This document shows, one piece after another, positions 56,107 through 64,000 of a stretch of 64,000 bases of DNA; the stretch's first letter is position 1; each line of letters starts with the position of its first letter. The position numbers and the translations under genes were made by a program. The stretch lies in contig NC_030986.1 of the NCBI RefSeq assembly GCF_000149955.1, positions 3,597,185 through 3,661,184 on the forward strand. Reading direction: 5' to 3'. The notes under the pieces are model-generated. The model had not been told where the DNA came from and made no database searches. It was given only the letters and a program-made list of their open reading frames with translations. The DNA is from Fusarium oxysporum f. sp. lycopersici 4287. Lineage: Eukaryota; Ascomycota; Sordariomycetes; Hypocreales; Nectriaceae.

Positions 56107-58093
56107 CTAGCGAAGACCAGTCATATCAAGCAAATCATGGCGATAGTAGAATGCTCGCACCCGCTTACCGTAGATATCTAGAGCAAGTCAGCATGAGAAC
56201 CAACGTGCGATCGAAACCGACTTACACATAGGGATGCTGAGAAGGCATACTACCACTTGAATCGAGGCGATCGCCAGCATTGTTCGTTCGATACCACCGT
56301 CATTAATCCAATTGTAGGCAAAGAAAGTCAAGATGAAACTGAAAAAGTTCTTGAATATGATCATGATGGTGAAGCCCTCAATGGTCAAATCTCCTGCAAT
56401 GATGTTAGTGACAGCTGTTTATACGACGAGAAAAACATACGATAGGCATCAACAATGTAAAGTGAGCTGGCCACAGCACCAATGACCATTCCTGCGACTT
56501 CAAATCCGAAAAAGATCAAAGGTACGACATATGAGTATTCCTTTTTTACCACACCAGGTGCAGTTAAGGCGAACCCATATAATCCGATTCCTCCAATGAT
56601 CATCATGGGGATCACAAGAAGAATGCGAAACTCTGGTTCGTATATGCCTTTGTTGAGCTTGGTCATGTACTTGACACTTGTGTCAGCGAGCAGACCTGCC
56701 AAGACAAAACCTAGGACGGCACCGATGAATGGGCCCGTGTAAGTGTAGCCGGCATCAACCTCGTCCCAGTAGTAAGGAGACCCTATGAAAATGGCGGCGA
56801 CAATAACTCCGATAAATACTGTCCAGCCGATCATGGCTCCCTGGATCAGGCAGCCCCAGATAAATGCTGGATGAGTGAGGAGGGGAAACGGTCGCAGCAA
56901 AAGGACCCAGTATCGCTCATCCGTCTTCCGACCATCAAACAGAGAAATCGACTGAAGAAAGGTCTTCTTAGGTGTATTAGAATGGCCGATGGGTTGAAGA
57001 GCATTGGACTTAGGCAAGAAGGTGAAACCAGCGGAGTGCTGGGTAGGTTCCGGAGAACGAGAAGATCCGGACTCTGTCTGTGGTGACGGCGCTTGACGTT
57101 TATCCTTGGTAGTCAATTCTATTCCTAGCTCACCGGTAGTGTCAGTGTTCAGACTGGCTTCTCGTCGATATGCCGTCTCGGGGCAGAAGAAGAAAATGGC
57201 CGGGAGCGTAGCAGCAAGAAAGATGGCAACGAAGTAGAACGTCCACTTCCATCCCATGGAATCAGTGATTTTGCCCACCAAGATGGGAGTGAAGAAGGCA
57301 CCGCCGAAGACCGCCAGGTTCGTAAAGGCCATTCTCACTCCTCGCTGGTGGACAAAGTAGAGGTCACCCACAGCTGCATTGAGTAAGCTCTCATAGGGTG
57401 CGCAACCAACGCCTTGAACAATTCTGGCTCCAATGAAACTTCCATAATTGGTTCCTACAGACCCGGCCCACGCGCTGGAAGCGATAAGAATAAGGATACC
57501 TATGAGGAACAAGTGTCGCTTCCCCCAGATGCGGCCGGACGGAACGAAGAAAATAGCGCCAGCACCGCAACCCAGTAAGAAATATCCCGTCAACAGGGCA
57601 ACCTTTGTGAAGTCCTTCGAGAAGAGCAGAGAGATTGTGATCGTATTGGCAGCGAGGATAGGGCCGAGTGCGGTAGCGAGAATACCCGCGAAGCAGAGTA
57701 GAAAGGTGATCAGGTCGCGTCGCAAAAGTGACCAGTTCAACGGATCGTTTGGGTCATCAGAAGGCTGAGGGATCTGAGGTTCGTGCCAGCGTCAGTGTAC
57801 GCGCAACAAGCCCCAAGGCAGACAATACATACGAGGATAATGGTTTCGGTCCCAACTTGTACGCGCTTGAGGTTCCCATGATGCTCGCCAGCTACCTGGG
57901 GCCGAGACGGATCGTCAAAGTACTGCGTTGTGCCTATGGGATTGGGCGATCTGTCAATTCGTCATGTCCTGAAAAGTGTGTGTTCTGCTATCGGCGATGG
58001 AAGGCCATGTGCTCCATATTGGTATGGAGGTGACGTTAAGTACGCACCAGGAACATGCTCGATCCCCTTTGCTTCGAGGATCCCCAAAGGCAT
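56107..58093 (-). CDS. Major facilitator superfamily transporter (DHA1-like)
   Basis: Five exons (58093-58048, 57933-57833, 57773-56441, 56393-56226, 56177-56107) give 572 residues. The first two short exons were found from the fungal MFS N-terminal signature: MPLGILEAKGIEHVPG, then TTQYFDD..., and IPQPSDDPNDPLNWS, which leads into TM1. The last exon encodes YGKRVRAFYYRHDLLDMTG, another common ending. Twelve membrane segments are expected, with a hydrophilic loop (about 255-335) between TM6 and TM7. Motifs seen: GRIWGKRHLFLIG (MFS loop 2-3), GARIVQGVGCAPYESL (TM4), and FFCPETAYRRE. This group is related to drug/proton and polyamine exporters; the substrate cannot be read from sequence. Joints are phase-consistent throughout. 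Confidence 0.9.
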
Positions 58094-61000
58094 CTTGAAG
58101 AGATGGAGTACCGATCAGGGGAGTGAGCTTGGCTGAGGGACAGCACAGTGGAGCGGCGACAGCACCCACCCTCTGGTTCTGGTGGAGGTCACAAACACTC
58201 GCGTTTCAATCGTGAAGGGCGGCAAGGAGGTATGGAAAAAAAACGCCCAGTGAGAAATTCTTCTCCTTGGGGACAAATCGACGGGTTTGACTGGATCGGC
58301 TTCTTCCAAAATGGTATCGTCAAGTCGTCGACATTTTTGCAGACTATCAGCACGAGCAACCAGATGTGGACGCATTTGTGTAAATATGGGGGTGGAGATG
58401 GACCGAGGGTTCCGCTTGTTTCTCCAATTGCCGTGATTGAATTACCGGGGTACAGTGAGCTCAAGGTTTGGTTTGTGGAGCTCATCACCCTATGCTCTGC
58501 ACCGCGACAGTGAAAGAAGCTTCAACTGCCGACCAGAAGCAGTTTCTTGGCGGAATCTAAGATTCTGGTCACGTTGCACCTTCTGTAGACTCCTCATTTG
58601 CTACCTGCAATTTAGACAAGGCAATCGTGTTCGTCCAAAAGGTCATCACAAACACAGTATTAGAGCACTGTGAGCTTGTGGAAATAGTGAACGATGATCA
58701 GGCTGATCTCTTGCTGCTGCACGCCAATATCACCCCAGTTGGAACCTTGTGTTGTGGGTGTCACTTTGAGGTCTTCAGCTCTTGTCCAATGAAACGGGTG
58801 AGCTCCTGGCAATGGGTCAAAGAGTCTGGTCTGTTCAAATCAAAGGACCCTTGAAAACACGTAGGTTAAGCCAAGTTTCCAAATCACTGCCACAATCTAT
58901 GGGACCATTTCAAAGTACAAACTACCTACCACCTTACAGGGAAGTAGTGACATGCTGGTTCATGCTATGTAACTTCTTCGTATTACGTTCATGTCATAGA
59001 AGATTCTTTCAGAGCAACCCCCGAGCTGCTTAAGTACCTAGGTGGCAGGTTCAACGGCCACTCAAATGCTAATTGCCCGTTGTAAATTCCTTTGATGCTC
59101 CTGTGGGTCTGGCAGGTACGACCAAGACATTGGATCGATCGTAGGTTTCCTCACGGTTCTTTTACACAGTTCAGCCTGAATACGACTTCTGACTTGTTCT
59201 CTTTTCAACCCGCAAGCGTCAAAGAGATCATCAACTCAAGCCAAGACTTTACAAGGACCCGCTTCAACATAATGACGAATATGATGATCTCTTACACTTG
59301 GTAACCCGGATTGCTCTCTCTATCCTATCATTTTCGCTCTTGTTAATCAGTAGCCAGACACCAGCAGCCATGTCTGCCAGGTTCAAGACTAGCTCGCCGT
59401 TGCGGGGATCACTGGACATGCATTGCATGGGTGGCATCACCCTTGTCTCGGGCAGCCCACAGACAGCCCCATGGATCATCCCTTGCTGAATCTTGAGATC
59501 CGTCGTTTATTCGGAGACTTCTTCAGCCATGTCTCGACCTCTCCGATCGGAATCCAGCTCGACAGCATTTTACTCGCCTGCAGAATCTCGGATGCGAAAC
59601 AGAGCAGCTACGCATGGTAGCTAAATGTCTCGCCGTCTCCGTACCTGCATTAATCATAATTTACTTGATAAGGAGCAAACTTACTGGATTGACTTCAGGA
59701 ACACTGAACTGCTAAGTTGATCGATGTGCTTGTTTAATTCCACACCCTCTTTCAGTATGACCTAACGTTGTCACCAAAGCACTAATTTGCCAAGGTTGGC
59801 TGTGGACTGCTTCATCCTGTTGTGGAGTGGTTACTTCTTGACATTCATTCATTTTATAAGCCATAGCAATATCTCGGCGAGATAGATCAAAGCAACACAG
59901 CAAAAATATCACATTAGTCTTTTCTTCCTCCAGGCAGAAGTTACTTCTTAGCAGTTTGCGAATATTCAAGCAAGGGGGCCTGCAGGTAAATCCATCATAA
60001 GTCGTTTCGGTTCAGCAGTCTCCAAACCTCTGCCCTCAGGGACGTCGAGTTGATTACCTAGGTATTGGAAGCCAGCAACGACCGGCGCAATTGGATGATC
60101 AATAGTTCATTGGTCGCTCATGCTAGAAGCTGGGCTATGATAAGACAAGTTGCAGCATTTTGCTGCCATCTTGAATTGGATGAATGACCAGCCAAAACTA
60201 GCTGTTTGCTCATAATACCTTGCTCAGCTGAGGAGAGGTCGATAATCGATATTAAGCCCTTTTTACAACATCATGGTTGGTTCAGCGTTGGCTTTGGGTT
60301 CCGATCCCCTGCATATTGCGGCTCTGATCCCGTTTAATCACAAGACAGATCTTGCGAGTCTTTGCTTCTGTCATTTCAGCAGGCAAGAGCCTGTCGATCA
60401 TAGCCAACCCAGGACACTGCAGGAGCTCAGCCTTATTGTACCGGCATAAGTGCCTAGAGAAGGACCTGCTCCGAATGTCTTTGATATTCGTGATGAATGA
60501 AACAATTTCACTGTGATAATTCTGGGCATACGGCCGCGGTCAGTTTTCGACTACGAGCTGGGATAGCTCACATTTACGGCAAGCCACAAAGGCTATTTCC
60601 CAACCTAGCACAACCCCTACGGCCCCTCCACAACACAGCATCGGACTTGGGGAATGCCCATAGATGTCAGATGCTAATTCGGAATGGCTCTTTGACGAAT
60701 TGCCATCAACGAATGAGCTCTGATGACTGGGATTGTGGCACATTGCCATATCCCAAGGGCAGCTAAGGTTTTGCTGCGGCGTCATCACATGAATCATTCC
60801 TATCGTGAGGGTGTTGAGATCCAGCTCAGGGTTGTTGCTGTCTCAAAGGTACCTAGTAGGAACAATTAAGGTATGCATTCATCGGCTTAACGCGACACAA
60901 AATGACGCCTCAATGGACCCTTCATTCAGGCATCATAGCCAAGCCAGGCCAGGTCAGGCACAAGACACGCACATGGCTGTGAAGAATAGGATATTCATTT

Positions 61001-62313
61001 GCTGCGAAATGTACCTCTTTTCTTTTGGCGCATAGGGTACGCTAAACAGGGCTGGAAAGATGATGGCCGATCACAAGCCAGCGCAACCAGTCATGGCAGT
61101 AATCGCAACTGCTGAAGGGATGAGGTCGACGGCCAAGCACTACTCCACGCAAAAGGTCTCCCAGGAGAGTGGTCGCTTAGTTCCCAGCTCCGGACGGTCG
61201 GTGCAGATTATGGACGATCACGTTCTAACTGCCCGCACCAGCAGTGGCGACGGCGGCGTGACGCCAAACCAAAGGGAGCGTGCCTTTAGAAAACCAGGGC
61301 TTCTAACGCTGTTCGCCGCAGGTTTGGTCGATTTAGATGTCTGGTGTGTGTGCGCACGCATCGATCGGGTGTGTGTGGGCTCTGGATCTGGAAAGCTGTC
61401 ATGAGAGAACCAACGCCGGAGAGAGGAGCTCGATCCCCCGGCCCGTTAAGAGATCCGGCAATGACGTCCGCCGGCATGGATGCAGACACAGGGTCGTCAA
61501 GTAGGGAACCTCATCGGGCGGCTCAAGCTTCATTCATCCATTCATGGTGGGCTGCTGAGCTCGGACGGTGTGGTGCAATTAACGGTTCGGTACGGCCTCG
61601 AGGAGTGAATGGTACCGTGCATCAGCCGCGTGGTGCTAGGCTCCTCATAAACATGGTGAGACGGGACAGGACGTTGGATTATCTTGATGCCCTCCATTTT
61701 TCTTACCTCGCACCACCCCGGTGAATGGCTGTTCAAATGGGCGCTTTTTGGCCGCACTGACGGATTTCCAACTGCTTCTAGCACCGAAACCTGACGAGCT
61801 TCGACTTCACTCAAGTCAAGGTCTTGTATCTGTTCCCCTCGTCTCTTGTCGGAGCCGGGCTTGGCTCCGGTCGAGTTCTGTTCACATCCTGCCAGTCCCA
61901 TTTTGAGAATCTTTTTCCGCGCCCTTGCTCCTCTCGTGCGCTCTCAAAAACTCTCTCTTAAAGATATGTCTTCTCAAATTCCAACTACAAGGCGGCCTCT
62001 CCTCTAGCTTCCCCGTTGTTATTAAAGTCCATATCCCCCTGCACATTGGATTGAGACACATCTTGATCTGAACTTCGTCACTGCATCTCAGGAACCGTCA
62101 TCACGTACCCAATTTAATCCCCAGTCTTCCCTCACCGTCGCCCACATCAGTTCCCTTGTGTGTGCATTCTAATTGTCCTGCCCCTCATTATTTTATTCCC
62201 ACCCACGCCAGGTAGCTCACGAAATCGTCGCGACATTGTTCGCTTCCCAATTACAGACAGCCACCGATACCTCAACGCTCTACCAACTTTCATCTCGAGG
62301 GGCATTCTACTCA

Positions 62314-62355
62314 ATGGAGCCTACCGATTACACCTGGGAACTCAGTTTACTTTAG
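62314..62355 (+). promoter_or_regulatory. Upstream ORF 1 in the probable leader of the Zn2Cys6 gene
   Basis: A 13-codon ORF (MEPTDYTWELSLL, then stop) that ends 75 bases before the main start codon. It matters only if transcription starts further upstream and this stretch is not spliced out; the preceding DNA is pyrimidine-rich, as in fungal leaders. Confidence 0.35.
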
Positions 62356-62404
62356 CCAGCTTTTTAGAGCTGCTGTTTCCCAAACACTGCTTCCTCAAAG
62401 TCAC

Positions 62405-62428
62405 ATGGGGGTATACGGCCACTTCTAG
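62405..62428 (+). promoter_or_regulatory. Upstream ORF 2, stop codon two bases before the main start
   Basis: A seven-codon ORF (MGVYGHF, then TAG) whose stop at 62426-62428 is followed by TT and then the ATG of the Zn2Cys6 protein. Such close spacing would make the main start hard to reach by normal scanning and might impose translation control by reinitiation or leaky scanning. Confidence 0.4.
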
Positions 62429-62430
62429 TT

Positions 62431-64000
62431 ATGGATCCAGGACTATCCTCATCCAGCAACGTCTCTCCAGGACCTGGGCCGCAAAGTAATCGAAAAGAGC
62501 GCGGTGCCATTGCAGCTCAGGTATGTTGGGCTTGATTACCGTGCCATTGAATCAGGGGTCCAATGCCTTAGCCTGTCGTTCCCTCACCTCTTTCGCTTTC
62601 ATTTCGACGTTTTCTGTCAGTATCAATCTCGGATTCCATTCGTAGCTTCCAGTTGCTTTGGATATCTGTGTTATTGATATATTTCCTGTTTTCTCCTCAA
62701 TTCATGCTATCAATTCGAGTGTTCCACTGTCAAACCAAGTGACTAACAAATACCCAGGCTTGTGAGACGTGCCGCAACCGAAAACAAAGATGTGATGAAC
62801 AAAGGCCAAAGTGCGGTACATGCCAGAGATTCAAGCTCGAATGTCGATACCGAGAACCCCAACCAACAAAGTATGTTACTACGGGAGCCTGATAAAGCGG
62901 CGAGGATGCAGAGCTTGACCTGAATATGGCGTTGCTGTCGTCGTTGCCTGGGCCGCTCTCTTAACACAACTGCAATTTGCTAAACTCCGCCCACAGGAAG
63001 GATAAAACTCTGGTTGAGATTCTAGACCGACTCAAGACTGTCGAAAGTAAGATTGACAACCTGGGTCAACGGGAAAATACGACTCCTCCCCTCTTCACCA
63101 CTCCTCAACCTCCAGCCGTTTATTCCACCAACACGCCGCTACTGGTGGATCCCGACTCCCACGATCCTCTTCCAGGCACATCCTTACCCAACCATCCTAC
63201 AAGTCCAACGCCCAACCGTGACACAGGCGGCTATCGCTATGACTCGTCTGTGTCCAAGATGTCAGAATGGCCCGTTGTACGCCAGATGTTCGAAAGCCTT
63301 GGCCAGAAGGCTCCATCCGCCTTGGGTGAGATTCCTGCACTTCCGAGAGGACTTCGTGCCTCAAACGTTACTCTGCCATCCGATGGACTCCAGCCGGTAG
63401 GAATACCAAGTAACAGCGCTCTGCAGATACCCCTGCACCTCTCAGGCTCTACCTCGACTCTCAATCTTAGCCCCCCAAGTGTGGACTGGGAGACCATGCA
63501 AAGACTTAGTAAGGCTTATTTCGATGTCATTAACATGCTTCATCCTGTCTTGGATAGACAGTGGTTCAACTCGAACGTACTGAGTTCAATCATCAACAAT
63601 GGATTCCAAGAAGGAGCACTTTCATCCCTTGTACTACTTGTCTTTGCCCTTGGAGAGGTGGCGCTCACCACATCAGAAGTGCCAATCTCGGCTTACAAGC
63701 AGCGACCATCTGGAATCAAGGGAGGTACTATCGATCGGCCACCTGGTCTTGCTTTATTCAATGAGGCACGGAAAAGGATGGGGTTTGCTATGAGTGAAGT
63801 CAGCCTGGAAAATGTGCAGATGTTGGCACTTGCTTCGCTCTACTACTCAAGCTGCGGACAAGCTCTAGTCGGTACCTCTACCTAGACCCCCAATACCCCT
63901 TTCTAACTGATCTGGCAGGAATGTTGGAGGATGAATGTGTATGCGTCCTTGGCCTGCCAGGGTCTAATAACGAGGTGGGAGGCCCAGTCGTTATGAGTCA
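62431..64000 (+). CDS. Zn2Cys6 fungal transcription factor (cut by window end)
   Basis: Exons 62431-62520, 62758-62870, 62997-63867 and 63919 onward (window ends) are phase-consistent. Residues about 31-58 form the binuclear zinc cluster: C-x2-C-x6-C-x6-C-x2-C-x6-C in CETCRNRKQRCDEQRPKCGT and the following CQRFKLEC. Next comes a helical dimerisation element (KTLVEILDRLKTVESKIDNL), then a Pro/Ser-rich linker (about 95-165). From about residue 230, the middle homology (fungal_trans) domain begins: AYFDVINMLHPVLDRQWF, GALSSLVLLVFALGEVAL, ALASLYYSSCGQAL, and after the last visible intron ECWRMNVYASLACQGLI. The last intron has an unusual donor (GTCGGT at 63868), chosen because it keeps that frame. 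The regulator's target genes are unknown; the nearest gene in the window is the MFS transporter, 4.3 kb away. The C-terminus lies outside. Confidence 0.92.

Larger units (their letters stand above)
58094..62430. other. Intergenic 4.3 kb: divergent upstream region of the MFS transporter and the Zn2Cys6 regulator
   Basis: Contains many short ORFs, none with a motif I recognise. The region to about 61900 is ordinary mixed-composition DNA; about 61900-62430 is pyrimidine-rich and likely the promoter and leader of the Zn2Cys6 gene, with two small upstream ORFs listed separately. No tRNA, repeat or transposon was seen. Confidence 0.5.

Noticed and set aside
56107..64000. A small drug-export or metabolite cluster formed by the MFS transporter and Zn2Cys6 regulator
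   Set aside because: They are 4.3 kb apart with no biosynthetic enzyme between them; the right flank is outside the window, so this cannot be supported.

Overview
The window is nuclear DNA from a filamentous ascomycete. Genes are split by short introns of about 50-140 bases with GT..AG ends. Many of them show a CTRAC/CTAAC-like branch site. The proteins best fit Sordariomycetes/Hypocreales, and a Fusarium-like genome is my inference from overall protein character; no database was searched. Three runs of N (29844-29943, 33631-33858, 35244-35441) are assembly gaps. I see no CRISPR array, rRNA gene, convincing tRNA or intact transposon.

Layout, left to right: S-adenosylmethionine synthetase (minus, cut by the window start); GPN3-type GTPase (plus); APQ12-like membrane protein (minus); a large disordered protein with a coiled coil (minus); NAD-dependent methylenetetrahydrofolate dehydrogenase MTD1 (minus); an NRT2/NrtA nitrate transporter (plus) behind a 2.7 kb upstream region rich in nitrogen-control motifs; a Kre9/Knh1-like GPI protein (minus); a 5.1 kb stretch without recognisable genes; an SWD3/WDR5 COMPASS subunit (plus) convergent with a nine-exon HSPA12-like Hsp70 relative (minus); a coiled-coil protein broken by a gap (plus); a secreted YTKP-repeat wall protein (minus); a Ser/Pro-rich protein broken by a gap (minus); cytidine deaminase (minus); the HOG-pathway MAPKKK SSK2 (minus); a 5.7 kb gene-poor stretch followed by a 54-residue cysteine-rich protein (plus); a peroxisomal 2,4-dienoyl-CoA reductase SPS19 (plus); a membrane-anchored histidine-phosphatase-family protein (plus) convergent with an MFS transporter (minus); 4.3 kb without genes; and a Zn2Cys6 transcription factor (plus) cut by the window end.

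This is mostly conserved housekeeping and signalling content, not an obvious secondary-metabolite cluster or a transferred island. Two genes deal with one-carbon metabolism (SAM synthetase, MTD1), but unrelated genes lie between them. The strongest non-coding signals are a dense HGATAR cluster with a NirA-type palindrome upstream of the nitrate transporter, two CCGAGG (FarA/FarB-type) motifs upstream of SPS19, and two short upstream ORFs before the Zn2Cys6 regulator, the second ending two bases before its start codon. Splice sites were placed by hand from frame, GT/AG and conserved protein motifs. I recommend none be taken as final without RNA evidence.
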